Assembly (NCBI RefSeq): GCF_000320405.1
Contig: NZ_KB291615.1
Span: 1-64,000 of the forward strand
DNA length: 64,000 bases
Direction of reading: 5' to 3'
From: Clostridium celatum DSM 1785
Lineage (GTDB): Bacteria > Bacillota > Clostridia > Clostridiales > Clostridiaceae
Both the position numbers and the translations under genes were made by a program. The notes under the pieces were generated by a model. It had not been told where the DNA came from. It was given only the letters and a program-made list of their open reading frames with translations, and searched no databases. Every line of letters starts with the position of its first letter. Position 1 is the first letter of the stretch. This document shows positions 18,872 to 28,578 of this stretch, in pieces.

Positions 18872-19789
18872 CTAATGTCTTAATTTAGGATCTAGAGCAT
18901 CTCTAAGCCCATCACCTAAAAGGTTAAATGATAAAACAAGTAAACATAATACTATTGATGGAAATAGTAATTGATATGGATAGAATGACATCGTTGCTTG
19001 TCCTGCTGATAATAATGATCCTAAACTAAATTCTGGTGGTTGAAGACCAAGGCCTAAGAATCCAAGTACAGTTTCACTAAATATAATTCCTGGGATAGAT
19101 GATGCTACATCTAATATTAATAATCCAATTGTGTTTGGTAATAAATGCTTAATTATTACTCTCATATTTGAAGCACCTAATGCTTTTGATGCAAGAACAT
19201 ATTCACTTTCTCTAAGCTGCATAATTTGTCCTCTTATCATTCTAGCTGTTGAAGTCCATGCAGTTATACATAAAGCAATTAATAAAGGTACATATCCATT
19301 ACCAAGTACAACTATTATAAGCATTGTTAAAATAAAACTTGGAATACTATTTAAAACTTCAACAACTCTCATCATTATTTCATCTACAACACCACCAGTA
19401 TAAGCCATTACAGCTCCATAAAGTGCACCTATAACAACTTTAATTAATGTTGCAACTAATGCAATTATTATAGAAATTCTTGCCCCTGCCCATACTCTTG
19501 AGAATAAATCTCTTCCTAGAGCATCAGTACCAAACCAATACTCTGAATTTGGTGATTGATTTTTAGCACCTGTAACTATAGTTTCATAATCTAATCCTCT
19601 AAGTTTAGGACCTATTATTGTCATAATAATAATAGCTATAAGCATAAATAATGCAGTCATGGCTACTGGATTCCTTTTAAGTCTTCTCCATGCATCTTGC
19701 CAATAACCAACATTAGGTCTAACTACTGCATCTGCATTTAACAATGATGTATCTACAAATTCAAATCTTTTATCTTTTAGCGCATTCAT
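18872..19789 (-). CDS. oppC: Oligopeptide ABC transporter permease OppC
   Basis: A 305-residue permease with a cytoplasmic N-terminus, about six membrane segments and the EAA loop (EYVLASKALGASNMRVIIKHLLPN) contacting the ATPases. The N-terminal DAWRRLKRNPVAMTALFML segment is typical of OppC/DppC. It pairs with OppB, 17 bp upstream. Confidence 0.92.
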   Translation of the reverse strand: MNALKDKRFEFVDTSLLNADAVVRPNVGYWQDAWRRLKRNPVAMTALFMLIAIIIMTIIGPKLRGLDYETIVTGAKNQSPNSEYWFGTDALGRDLFSRVWAGARISIIIALVATLIKVVIGALYGAVMAYTGGVVDEIMMRVVEVLNSIPSFILTMLIIVVLGNGYVPLLIALCITAWTSTARMIRGQIMQLRESEYVLASKALGASNMRVIIKHLLPNTIGLLILDVASSIPGIIFSETVLGFLGLGLQPPEFSLGSLLSAGQATMSFYPYQLLFPSIVLCLLVLSFNLLGDGLRDALDPKLRH

Positions 19790-19806
19790 TTTATTCTCCC
19801 TTCTGC

Positions 19807-20766
19807 TTACCCTTTAACTATTTTTATACGTGGGTCAACAACTGTATATAATATATCTGTCACAAAAATTACTACTAAATAAATTGCTGAGAAGAAAATA
19901 GTTTGTCCCATAACCATAGGTATATCTCTTCCTTGTACAGCTTCAACGAAGTACTTACCAATACCCGGTATAGCAAATACTCTTTCTATAAATAATGAAC
20001 CAGATATTACACCTGCTATAGTCATTGGTAATACAGTTATTATTGGAATAAATGAATTTCTTAAAATGTGTCTTGTAACTACTTTAAATTCAGATAATCC
20101 CTTTGATCTTGCTGTTAAAACATATTCTTGATTTATTACATCTAGCATACTTGTTTTCATTAATCTCGCATATGATGCTATATATCCACATGCACCAGCT
20201 ATTGTTGGAAGAATTGTATATTCCCAGCCTCCAAACCATAAATCTTTTCCACTTGGCCATCCTATGATAGGCAAATTAAAGAAATTTGAATTTGCTGCTC
20301 CATATTTTTGTAGTAATAAAGACAACACCAGGGATGGCATTGATATAAGTATCATTGCGACTACAAGTATTATGTAATCTATTGCAGTAGCTCTTTTCAT
20401 TGCCGCTATAATTCCTAAAATAATTCCTAATGTAACTCCTACTGCAACTTGTTGTACTCCTAATCTTGTTGATATTGGCATCTTATCTCTTAATATTGTA
20501 TTTAAGCTTTCACCTGGTCTATTTACTGATTGTCCAAAATCGCCTTTAAAAATCATATTTTTCATAGTTATAACATATCTTTCAAGTAATGGCTTATCAT
20601 ATCCATATTTAGCTAGCATTTGTTCTTGAATTTTTTCTGGGAATTTTTCAATTTTACCTGTTAACGCATTACCAGGTATTACACCTAAAAGAAAGAATGT
20701 TGATGTTGCTATTAAAAATAAAGTTAATATCATTTCACCAAATCTTCTTGCTATATATTTAGTCAT
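19807..20766 (-). CDS. oppB: Oligopeptide ABC transporter permease OppB
   Basis: A 319-residue permease starting with the OppB hallmark MTKYIARRFGEMILTLF and having about six membrane segments and an EAA loop (EYVLTARSKGLSEFKVVTRHILRNS). It forms the channel with OppC. A hairpin in the 112-bp gap after oppA may lower its expression relative to the binding protein. Confidence 0.92.
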   Translation of the reverse strand: MTKYIARRFGEMILTLFLIATSTFFLLGVIPGNALTGKIEKFPEKIQEQMLAKYGYDKPLLERYVITMKNMIFKGDFGQSVNRPGESLNTILRDKMPISTRLGVQQVAVGVTLGIILGIIAAMKRATAIDYIILVVAMILISMPSLVLSLLLQKYGAANSNFFNLPIIGWPSGKDLWFGGWEYTILPTIAGACGYIASYARLMKTSMLDVINQEYVLTARSKGLSEFKVVTRHILRNSFIPIITVLPMTIAGVISGSLFIERVFAIPGIGKYFVEAVQGRDIPMVMGQTIFFSAIYLVVIFVTDILYTVVDPRIKIVKG

Positions 20767-20807
20767 TTTTCCTTCACCTCTTTATTTTTGTCGCTTATTT
20801 AAGAAAT

Positions 20808-20839
20808 AAGGCTGATGCAAATAAATCATGCACAGCCTT
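20808..20839 (-). terminator. Intercistronic hairpin between oppA and oppB
   Basis: AAGGCTG (20808-20814) pairs with CAGCCTT (20833-20839), extended by TGCA/TGCA with one bulge. The T-run on the minus-strand 3' side is weak (ATTTCTT), so it may be an attenuator or a 3'-end-stabilising stem that keeps oppA mRNA more abundant than the permease mRNA. Confidence 0.5.
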
Positions 20840-20878
20840 TTAAGATTATTTGTTTTTTTAGTTTAAAATCTTAACTTC

Positions 20879-22591
20879 CTATTTACCTTCAATATGTGCC
20901 CATCTAAATTCATAGCTTGGCCCAAATACTGGCATTTGGAAATCTTTAACATAGTTATGCTTAAAGCTTCTATTATCTCTGTAGAATAATGGTGCTATAG
21001 CCATATCACTTAATAATACTTCTTCTGCTTTAGCATAAGTTTCTTTTCTCTTTTCTTCGTCATTTTCTGTCTTTAATGAGTTAATTAATGTATCATATTC
21101 TTCACTTGAGTAACCAACTGAATTGTTGCTTCCACCAGTAACCCACATATCTAAGAATGTCATTGGGTCATTGTAGTCTGCTGTCCAACCACTCATTAAG
21201 ATATCATGCTTATTTTGATTTTTAGCAGCTGTGAATAATGCGTAGTCACCTTCAACTTGAACATTAACTTTGATTCCTAAGTTATTTTCAATTTGTTGCT
21301 TCCACCATTCTTGTCTTTGCTTTTCTAACTCACTATCACCATAAGTTAAGTAAGTAATTTCAATTGTGCTTAAGTCATCTGTATCTTTACCAAGTTCTTT
21401 TAGACCTTCATGTAATAAAGCTTGTAAAGCTTCTGGAGTGTTATATTTTTCTGATGGTGCTTTCATTGGCTCTTCTACTACATCTCTATAAAGATCATCA
21501 CCTATGTTAATAACACCTGGTACAAATCCATAAGCTGGAGTATATCTTCCATATAATTCACTAGTTAATTCTTCTCTGTCTAAAGAATAAGCAATAGCTT
21601 GTCTAACTTTTTGGTTTGACATTAATCCAGTAGATCCACCATTAACTTGGTTAAATTCAATATAGAATACTGATGGTGCTTCACTAATGTTAGCTTGGAA
21701 TTGTCCTTCTTCAGCAGCCTTCATCCATTTTTCAACATATTCATTAGTTGCACCACTAACGTCTAATTGCTTAGCTTCAAATAATTGAGCTTGAGTTGCA
21801 AACTCTTTTATTTCAGTCATGTTAACTGTTTCTAACTTAACATTTTCTGAATCCCAGTAATTTTCATTTTTAGCGAATTTAATATAGTTTCCACTTTCAT
21901 ATCCTTCAATTACGAAAGGTCCATTGAATACACCCTTAGTGTAATCTGTAGCATAAGCATCACCAGCAGCTTCAATTACGTCTAATCTAACTGGCTTAAA
22001 TACTGTATATGATAATTTAGATAAGAAATATGGTACTGGATTTTCTAAAGTAATTTCTAATGTCTTTTCATCTAAAGCTTTAATTCCAACTTCATCAGCA
22101 GTAGCTTCTCCATTATAGAAAGCTTCACCATTCTTTATATCAAATCCAAAGAATGCATATGGGAAAGCACTTTCTGCATTTAATAGTCTGATTACAGAAT
22201 CAACATAATGTTGAGCTACAACATCTTCTCCATCTGACCATTTATTATCTCTTAATTTAAATGTCCATACTAATCCATCTTCTGATGTTTCCCAGCTTTC
22301 TGCTCCTGCTGGTTCAATAGTATCTTTAGTTCCATCGTTTGATATTCTAACTAGCCCTTCGTATACTGCCCCTAATACTGTAGTTGAGTTTGAATCATAA
22401 CATGCATTAACATCCCAAGTTAACGGATCAAGCATAATTAAGTTTAATACTTGTTCTGAATCCGATGTTTGAGTTTGTGATGCGTTATTATCTGCACTAC
22501 CTTCATTAGTTGTTTTATTTCCACAACCGGCAAAAATCGATAATGTTAAGACAGATGCCATTAACATACCTAAAAGTCTTTTTCTTTTCAT
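20879..22591 (-). CDS. oppA: Oligopeptide-binding lipoprotein OppA
   Basis: A 570-residue SBP_bac_5 family protein. The start at 22591 follows GGGGGG by 7 bases; the lipobox FAGC is near residues 20-23, so the mature protein starts at Cys and is lipid-anchored. An Asn/Ser/Gln-rich linker precedes the binding domain. Family features include WTFKLRDNKWSDGEDV. It captures extracellular peptides for OppBCDF and is the first gene of the operon. Confidence 0.92.
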   Translation of the reverse strand: MKRKRLLGMLMASVLTLSIFAGCGNKTTNEGSADNNASQTQTSDSEQVLNLIMLDPLTWDVNACYDSNSTTVLGAVYEGLVRISNDGTKDTIEPAGAESWETSEDGLVWTFKLRDNKWSDGEDVVAQHYVDSVIRLLNAESAFPYAFFGFDIKNGEAFYNGEATADEVGIKALDEKTLEITLENPVPYFLSKLSYTVFKPVRLDVIEAAGDAYATDYTKGVFNGPFVIEGYESGNYIKFAKNENYWDSENVKLETVNMTEIKEFATQAQLFEAKQLDVSGATNEYVEKWMKAAEEGQFQANISEAPSVFYIEFNQVNGGSTGLMSNQKVRQAIAYSLDREELTSELYGRYTPAYGFVPGVINIGDDLYRDVVEEPMKAPSEKYNTPEALQALLHEGLKELGKDTDDLSTIEITYLTYGDSELEKQRQEWWKQQIENNLGIKVNVQVEGDYALFTAAKNQNKHDILMSGWTADYNDPMTFLDMWVTGGSNNSVGYSSEEYDTLINSLKTENDEEKRKETYAKAEEVLLSDMAIAPLFYRDNRSFKHNYVKDFQMPVFGPSYEFRWAHIEGK

Positions 22592-22828
22592 AATATTTCC
22601 CCCCAATTAATTTTATTTAATACTATTATTTTTTTTAATAATAGATTTTTTGACTAAATTTTACCTCAAAAATATATTTTTGTTAATTATTTATAAATTT
22701 TAGAACTATATTAAAAACTTGTCAATACATTTTTTATCAATTTATTACTATTTTGGCTTATTTACTAATTTTATAGAATTATTATCATTTTATAATTTTA
22801 TTTTCTCAAACTAGTTCAATAATTAGTA

Positions 22829-22884
22829 CCGTGTGACACGGACACTTTTTTAGGTGCTTTTTGTCACTTTCAGTATCTGTCCGT
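22829..22884. repeat. GC-richer structured island upstream of oppA
   Basis: In otherwise AT-rich non-coding DNA there is a short GC-richer island. It holds a near-perfect 13-bp palindrome (CCGTGTGACACGG, 22829-22841) and arms ACGGACA (22838-22844) and TGTCCGT (22878-22884) that could close a large hairpin. It resembles the end of a small interspersed repeat or MITE-like remnant. No second copy was noticed in the window. The remaining 22592-22931 sequence carries the oppA promoter side and no gene. Confidence 0.35.
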
Positions 22885-22931
22885 CTCGCTTATAACTTTA
22901 AATAAATATGTTTGTTTTAAAAATAAGTTTT

Positions 22932-24695
22932 CTAAATTTCTCTTGTTTCTTGTTTTAAAAATTCAACTTCATCTTTGCTTAAATATGAATTAAGCTTTTC
23001 GAAAACAGTTTTATGATAATTATTTAGCCAATTTTTTTCTTCTTCAGTCAACATATCTACTACAACTGCATTTAAATCTATTGGACAATATGATATAGTA
23101 TCAAATTTGTAGAATTCTCCACTTTCAGTTTCTCTATCTTTAACAACTAAAAGTGTATTTTCAATTCTTATTCCATACTTTCCTTCTTTATAAACTCCTG
23201 GCTCATTTGTAATTATCATTCCTGGTTCTAAAGTAACAGTATTTCCATAAGGTCTAATACCTTGTGGGCCTTCATGAACACTTAAAAAGAATCCTACTCC
23301 ATGACCAGTACCACACTTATAATCTAATCCCTCATCCCATAATGGTTTTCTTGCTAAAATATCTAGTGTAGAACCATTTGCACCTTTTAAGAACTTAGCT
23401 TTTGCTAATCCAATATGTCCTTTTAAAACCAATGTATAATTTTTCTTTTCTTCATCAGTTAAATTTCCTAAAGCAAATGTTCTTGTAATATCTGTAGTTC
23501 CATCTAAATATTGTCCACCTGAATCTAATAAGAATAGCCCTTCTTCTTTAAGCTCATAATTACTTTCTTCAGTTGCAGAATAATGCATCATAGCAGCATG
23601 ATCTTTATATCCAGCAATACTTTCAAAACTATCCCCTTTAGAATTTTCTGCTGTAGCTCTTAAAGCAGATAACTTATTAGTTGATGAAATTTCAGTAATT
23701 TTTTCTTTTCCTATATTTTCTCTAAGCCACTTAATAAATTTGACCATTACAACACCATCTCTTACTTGAGACTTTTCTATATTACTTATTTCAACCTTAT
23801 TTTTTATAGCTTTTAAGGTAGTAGTTATATTAGTACCCTCAATAATCTTTACCTCTGGGTTTATATTTGAATAAATTCTTGCATTTGTTTTTGCTGGATC
23901 TATTAAAATTGAATCTTTTATCTCTTTTATATCATCAATTATTAAACTATAGTCAATAATTTCTATCCCTTCAGAATTTAAATTTTCTTTTACTTTAGTA
24001 TTAACTTTATTAATATCTATATATAATTTAGCCTTTGTTTTGCTTATTAAAGCATAAGAAATTGCTACTGGAGTAAATTTAACATCAGTTCCTCGTATAT
24101 TAAATAACCACGCTATATCATCTAAAGATGAAATTATATAATTCTCTGCCTTTAACTTTTCCATCTTTTCTCTAACTTCTTTTATTTTTTCACTTGCAGT
24201 TTTTCCTGCAAATTTTGAATCATGAAGGAATATTTCATCACTAGGTAAACTCGGTCTATTTTCCCAAACTTGTTGCAATAAATCTTCTTCCATTGCTATA
24301 TTAAATTTGTTTTTTCTTGATATTTCTAATAATTTTTTATAGTCATTGCAACTATAACAACTTCCATAAAAACCTACATTTTCATTTTCATTAACGTTAT
24401 TTTCTATCCATTCATTTAAAGTTGGATAACCTTTTTCATTCATTTTCATTAAATCAATTCCAGTACCTTTTAATTGATTTTCTGCTTGTATAAAGTATCT
24501 TCCATCGGTCCAAAGCTTTGCTGAATCTTCTGATACTAAAAGGGTTCCGGCTGATCCAGTAAACCCTGATATATAAGCTCTCCCTTTGTAATATTCAGCA
24601 ACATATTCACTTTGATGAGGATCACTACTTGTAATTATGTAATGATTTATTCCTTTAATATTCATAATTTTTCTTAATTCTAATAATTTATCCAT
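22932..24695 (-). CDS. pepP: Xaa-Pro aminopeptidase, M24B family
   Basis: A 587-residue creatinase-fold peptidase of the long type (two creatinase N-domains, a catalytic domain and a C-terminal extension). The metal-site motifs are visible: LLDSGGQYLDGTTDITRT (two Asp), GTGHGVGFFLSVHEGP (His), EPGMIITNEPGVY (Glu) and GIRIEN (Glu). The start at 24695 follows GAGGAGG. It removes N-terminal residues before proline, plausibly from peptides imported by the upstream Opp system. No signal peptide; cytosolic. Confidence 0.9.
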   Translation of the reverse strand: MDKLLELRKIMNIKGINHYIITSSDPHQSEYVAEYYKGRAYISGFTGSAGTLLVSEDSAKLWTDGRYFIQAENQLKGTGIDLMKMNEKGYPTLNEWIENNVNENENVGFYGSCYSCNDYKKLLEISRKNKFNIAMEEDLLQQVWENRPSLPSDEIFLHDSKFAGKTASEKIKEVREKMEKLKAENYIISSLDDIAWLFNIRGTDVKFTPVAISYALISKTKAKLYIDINKVNTKVKENLNSEGIEIIDYSLIIDDIKEIKDSILIDPAKTNARIYSNINPEVKIIEGTNITTTLKAIKNKVEISNIEKSQVRDGVVMVKFIKWLRENIGKEKITEISSTNKLSALRATAENSKGDSFESIAGYKDHAAMMHYSATEESNYELKEEGLFLLDSGGQYLDGTTDITRTFALGNLTDEEKKNYTLVLKGHIGLAKAKFLKGANGSTLDILARKPLWDEGLDYKCGTGHGVGFFLSVHEGPQGIRPYGNTVTLEPGMIITNEPGVYKEGKYGIRIENTLLVVKDRETESGEFYKFDTISYCPIDLNAVVVDMLTEEEKNWLNNYHKTVFEKLNSYLSKDEVEFLKQETREI

Positions 24696-24811
24696 TTTTC
24701 TACCTCCTCTATTTGAAATAATTATACCCATATTTTTCTATTTGTTACAAGATATAATTCTTTCTTAGTTTATCTTTGTTATTTTTATTTAAACATATTT
24801 AATATTTCAAT

Positions 24812-24866
24812 AAAAAAATATAGAACCAAATTAAATATAATTATCTAATTCGGTTCTATATTTTTA
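24812..24866. terminator. Bidirectional terminator
   Basis: AAAATATAGAACC pairs with GGTTCTATATTTT around an AT-rich loop, with flanking A/T runs, between the M24 peptidase start region and the YeeE gene end. Confidence 0.6.
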
Positions 24867-24912
24867 TTTTCTTATCCAATTTTATAAGTCTTATTTCTAT
24901 TTGTTTTCTAGC

Positions 24913-25479
24913 TTATTTTAAAATTCTTTTTGGCATAAAATAAGCGCCTATCATAAACAATATTCCTACAATTAATAATCCAATATATCCACTTTCAAAA
25001 ACAGATGGATATTTATCACTTATATTAAATAAAGTTATTTTACCGTAATCTAAGGTGTTAAATAGTCCCATATCTTTAAATGCACCATAAGTCATGGAAA
25101 ATGTAAATGCACCTAGCAATCCACCTATAATTGCACTTATAGCTTTCTTAATTCCAAATACTCCTCCTATAGAACCTACACAAGTACCTGGACATGTTCC
25201 AGCACCACCAAATCCAACTCCAAATATAAGTCCACCAATAATAACACCAAGATTCATTGATTTAACGCTTAAATGTGAAACATTAAATATACCTAATAGA
25301 GCAGACATTGATAATAATGTACTTGATAATCCTATAGCAAATAAAATAATTTTTGCTAATGATAAATCCTCTAGTCTAAGCATTTTAGATATATTACTAA
25401 ATCCTGTTGCCCCTACATAATATAATGCAAAGCCAAAAAATCCACCTAATAATATTGCAAGTAAAATGTTAATATTCAT
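24913..25479 (-). CDS. YeeE/YedE-family membrane protein (sulfur-compound transport)
   Basis: A 188-residue multipass protein with about five membrane segments and the conserved Cys motif GGAGTCPGTCVG near residues 92-103, typical of YeeE/YedE (TsuA-type thiosulfate uptake) half-proteins. It starts 4 bp after the upstream YeeE-type gene, so the two halves probably form one transporter. The partner gene carries a frameshift. Confidence 0.75.
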   Translation of the reverse strand: MNINILLAILLGGFFGFALYYVGATGFSNISKMLRLEDLSLAKIILFAIGLSSTLLSMSALLGIFNVSHLSVKSMNLGVIIGGLIFGVGFGGAGTCPGTCVGSIGGVFGIKKAISAIIGGLLGAFTFSMTYGAFKDMGLFNTLDYGKITLFNISDKYPSVFESGYIGLLIVGILFMIGAYFMPKRILK

Positions 25480-25483
25480 TATA

Positions 25484-26061
25484 TTAAGCCCTCCTATTTT
25501 TCAGTTTCTTAACTATCAAAGCTGTTGGAATGGCAGTTGCAAAAGCCGCCGCTGCAAATATATATCCACTGACGCTACCTTGCATCATACCACTCATCAT
25601 ATGACCACTGGTACATCCATCTGCCATTCTAGCTCCAAATAATAATACGAATCCACCTATAAAAGGTATTATATAAGTGCTTAATATCGGTCTATTTTTT
25701 CCTATTTCACAATTTTCAACTTTTTCATCATCTCTTCTTTTTTTAGTTTTATTTTTTAATAGTAAAAAACCTATAAGACTTCCAATAGGTATTGACAATA
25801 CAAATACATTGCTATAGTTTAAAGGTCTTTTTATTTCTTCAGCTATTTTTCCATCATCTTTGTCATAATAAGCATTAGTACTTCTATAACCACTTTCTCT
25901 TATGGGTCTGGTATAATTATGTCCTTCTCTATACTACTTTGAATTATTCCAGATAAAACTGAAAATTGAGTTGAAACTCCTACAGGTTTTACAATAAATA
26001 TAGCAAGAAAAAATGATAATCCTAATATTATTGCACCTTTCATCCATGAATTATCTTTCAT
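25484..26061 (-). pseudogene. YeeE/YedE-family gene with a frameshift
   Basis: A coding frame opens at ATG 26061 after GGGAGGAG (MKDNSWMKGAIILGLSFF) and stops early near 25903 (IIIPDP*). Coding then continues in another frame (IRESGYRSTNAYYDKDD and onward) to a stop at 25484 and includes the Cys motif GARMADGCTSGHMMSGM. One missing C in a CCC run at about 25905 would restore a single protein of about 191 residues. It is either a recent inactivation or a homopolymer sequencing error. It is co-oriented with, and 4 bp from, the second half of the transporter. Confidence 0.7.
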
Positions 26062-26350
26062 ATACTACTCCTCCCAAAAATTCATAAATAATATTTTTTA
26101 ATATCTCTGACTTAGTATAAATTAATTTTTAATTAAAATTAGTGATTAAATCACATTTATAACAATACTTGTAGAAATTTATTTATTTTTCATATTTATA
26201 TTATTAATAATTAAAATATTTTTATTAGCGTTAATACGTAATTTTGAAATTATAAAATAAAAAAGCATTAGTTAAAGAAAATATCTAAAACTAACACTCT
26301 TTTTATAAATATTAAATTAAATTATATATTAACTCTTTCTCAATATTACC

Positions 26351-26920
26351 CTAAATAAACTCAATGACTCCTTTATCTAATCTAGAAATTCTAGCTAAAG
26401 AATAAACATCATAGCCTTTCTTATTTAATAAATCTCTTCCTGGTTGAAATGACTTCTCTATAACAATTCCTAAACCTACAACTTTAGCTCCAGCCTCTTC
26501 AACTAATCTTATAGCTCCAAGTGCAGCTTCACCATTTGCCAAAAAATCATCTATAATTAATACCTTATCATTTTCATTTATAAAATCTTTAGATAAAGTT
26601 AATTCATAATCTAAATCTTTTGTAAATGAATGTACTGTTGTTTGATATACATTATTATTTAAAACTTTTGAAGTTTGCTTTTTTAATATAACCATAGGTA
26701 ATTCCATTTGCATTGCTGTCATTACAGTTGGTGCTATACCAGAACTTTCTATAGTAAATATCTTTGTTACACCATGGTTTTTAAAATACTCTTTAAAATT
26801 TTCTCCTATTTCATACATAAGTCTAGCATCTACACCATGATTTAAAAACGAGTCAACTTTCAATATTACTTTACTTAATGCACGACCTTCTTTTAAAATA
26901 CGTTCTTTTAAAATCTCCAT
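26351..26920 (-). CDS. xpt: Xanthine phosphoribosyltransferase
   Basis: A 189-residue type I PRTase. The PRPP-binding motif is [16 protein letters not shown] at about 120-135 and the N-terminus [17 protein letters not shown] is typical of Xpt. It converts xanthine and PRPP to XMP in purine salvage. A guanine-class riboswitch and terminator lie directly upstream, as usual for xpt. The 290 bp between xpt and the YeeE gene show no gene. Confidence 0.93.
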   Translation of the reverse strand: MEILKERILKEGRALSKVILKVDSFLNHGVDARLMYEIGENFKEYFKNHGVTKIFTIESSGIAPTVMTAMQMELPMVILKKQTSKVLNNNVYQTTVHSFTKDLDYELTLSKDFINENDKVLIIDDFLANGEAALGAIRLVEEAGAKVVGLGIVIEKSFQPGRDLLNKKGYDVYSLARISRLDKGVIEFI

Positions 26921-26984
26921 TATCCAAATTCTCCTTATATGATTCTAAACAAATTCATTTCTATAAATTGTTTTTTATTAAACT

Positions 26985-27022
26985 AAAGCAGCACCTCAAA
27001 CAAAATTGAGGTGCTGCTTCTT
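26985..27022 (-). terminator. xpt riboswitch expression-platform terminator
   Basis: AAAGCAGCACCTCAA pairs with TTGAGGTGCTGCTT on the minus strand ahead of xpt, downstream of the purine aptamer. With guanine bound, transcription should stop here. Confidence 0.85.
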
Positions 27023-27054
27023 TGCAAATATTTATAAAATATTTATAACAGATC

Positions 27055-27120
27055 CTCGTAGTCTGCTATTTTACGGTTAGCAGGTAGAAACACTCGGACC
27101 ATATTACCGATTTATACGAG
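27055..27120 (-). promoter_or_regulatory. Purine (guanine/xanthine) riboswitch aptamer
   Basis: Read on the minus strand: P1 CTCGTA/TACGAG, followed by conserved segments TATAA, the TGTTTCTACC junction with the CCGTAAA loop, and GACTACGAG at the 3' side. The base before the closing P1 in ACTACG is C, which specifies guanine-like ligands rather than adenine. It controls xpt through the terminator at 26985-27022. Confidence 0.92.
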
Positions 27121-27243
27121 TTTTTTGTAATATATGTATATTACTATTATATCACGAACATTTTTATTGTAAATATAATTTTTATTTGTATTTAAAATTC
27201 TTTACTTAACTTTAAAATCACAAAATAATTTTTCTAATTCGTA

Positions 27244-27747
27244 CTATTTCAAAAATAAATGTCCAAATGCATATCCTAAATATATAAATGCACAATTCCA
27301 AATTGCTATTCCTATAGTTGAGTAAATTATAAACTTTATAAAATCAACATCAAATGCCCCTGCTACTAATGATATCAATGTTCGTGCCACAGGAATAATT
27401 CTAGAAATTAATATTCCTTTATTCCCATATTTATTTATACATTTAAATGTTTTATCTATAGCATTTTTTGATTTAGGAAACTTTTTTTCAAATTTACCTA
27501 TTATGGGTCTTCCAAAGTAATGCCCTAATGCATATAAAACCAAACTACCAAGTAATCCGGCAACAATCGAAATAATTATTGTAATAAAAAGATTTAAATT
27601 ACCTGATTTAATTAAAATTCCTGCAGCTGGCATTATTATTCCAGCTGGTAACCCTGGTAAGTTTAAATACTCCAAAAAAACTACTATTCCTAAAAATAAA
27701 TATCCATACCTACTAAAATACTCTAATACATTTTGTATATTGTTCAT
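27244..27747 (-). CDS. DedA-family membrane protein
   Basis: A 167-residue DedA/SNARE-associated family protein with about five hydrophobic segments and the family motif GRPIIGKF, ISRIIPVARTLISLVAGAF. The start at 27747 follows GAGGAAG. DedA proteins are linked to membrane lipid recycling, including undecaprenyl-phosphate flipping. The PAP2 phosphatase gene ends 14 bp upstream, so the pair could dephosphorylate and return the lipid carrier. Confidence 0.8.
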   Translation of the reverse strand: MNNIQNVLEYFSRYGYLFLGIVVFLEYLNLPGLPAGIIMPAAGILIKSGNLNLFITIIISIVAGLLGSLVLYALGHYFGRPIIGKFEKKFPKSKNAIDKTFKCINKYGNKGILISRIIPVARTLISLVAGAFDVDFIKFIIYSTIGIAIWNCAFIYLGYAFGHLFLK

Positions 27748-27761
27748 TTTTATCTTCCTCG

Positions 27762-28292
27762 TTAATATACCTTCCCCAAAAACAATACAACTGTTAAAAC
27801 TCCACAAAAAAAACCTATTATTCCTCCACCAATAACATCTGAAGGATAATGTACTCCTAAATAAACTCTAGAAAAAGCAATTAAACTTGCCAAAACTATT
27901 ATTTCAAAAGAAGCTACATTTTCTGTTTCAATAAAAATGGCCGCTACTGCAAAAGATGATGCTGTATGACCTGATGGAAATGAATATGTAATTGGTCTTT
28001 TTATTAATAATTGCTTTTCTTTATCTTTTGAAAAAGGTCTTTCTCTTTTTATTATGTGTTTTATTATTCCTTCTCCTATAATTGTTGTTATTATAAGAGC
28101 CGTAATTATCATTTTTCCTAATAACCTATAATCTCTCTTAGCCAATAAAAATACCGAAATAATAACCCATACTATTCCTAAATTTCCTGCTGCAGTTATT
28201 ATAGGCATTATCTTATCAAAAGATTTATTTCTTAAATTAACATTTATCCATTTTAAAATTTTTTCATCAATTATTTTAAAATATTTTCTCAT
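27762..28292 (-). CDS. PAP2-family lipid phosphatase
   Basis: A 176-residue membrane phosphatase with the three PAP2 motifs: KRERPF, PSGHTASSF and SRVYLGVHYPSDV. The likely substrate is undecaprenyl pyrophosphate or another lipid phosphate at the outer membrane face. It is followed 14 bp later by a dedA-type gene. Confidence 0.85.
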   Translation of the reverse strand: MRKYFKIIDEKILKWINVNLRNKSFDKIMPIITAAGNLGIVWVIISVFLLAKRDYRLLGKMIITALIITTIIGEGIIKHIIKRERPFSKDKEKQLLIKRPITYSFPSGHTASSFAVAAIFIETENVASFEIIVLASLIAFSRVYLGVHYPSDVIGGGIIGFFCGVLTVVLFLGKVY

Positions 28293-28426
28293 TATGTGCT
28301 CACTTTCAAAGTAATTTTTATACTAGTTATTATTTCCACATACTATTCATCTATTCACTTAGTATTTATATCTAAATTAATAATTTTCACCTTATTACGC
28401 TCTCTATTTATATATCTTTTTAGCTC

Positions 28427-28455
28427 TTGAAGTGTTGAATTCATTTTGATATAAT
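28427..28455 (+). promoter_or_regulatory. Promoter of the fluoride-riboswitch transcript
   Basis: TTGAAG (28427-28432) and TATAAT (28450-28455) are spaced by 17 bp, with TG at the extended -10 position. The transcript would start about 7 bases later, directly at the aptamer. Confidence 0.8.
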
Positions 28456-28463
28456 TATTAAAC

Positions 28464-28527
28464 ATAGGGAATGAAGTTCTCCCTTGATATCTATCAAAAT
28501 CGCTAATAAGCTAATGACTTCTACAAC
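28464..28527 (+). promoter_or_regulatory. Fluoride (crcB-motif) riboswitch
   Basis: The leader AGGGAATGAAGTTCTCCC followed later by CTAATGACTTCTACAA matches the fluoride aptamer pattern (GG-N-GATG-N-G-N-N-C-N-CC ... TGATGNCNTCTAC), with a stem AGGGA/TCTCCC and the pseudoknot-prone 3' segment. The 3' part overlaps a perfect terminator stem, giving a classical ON switch in which fluoride blocks termination. Identification is by eye from the motif. Confidence 0.8.
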
Positions 28528-28560
28528 CTTTTTTGTTGTAGAAATCATTAGCTTTTTTTA
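28509..28560 (+). terminator. Riboswitch-controlled terminator
   Basis: AGCTAATGACTTCTACAAC (28509-28527) pairs with GTTGTAGAAATCATTAGCT (28535-28553), one mismatch, then TTTTTTT. The 5' arm is also part of the fluoride aptamer, so the two folds are mutually exclusive. Confidence 0.85.
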
Positions 28561-28578
28561 TTATTTTAGGAGGTCATT

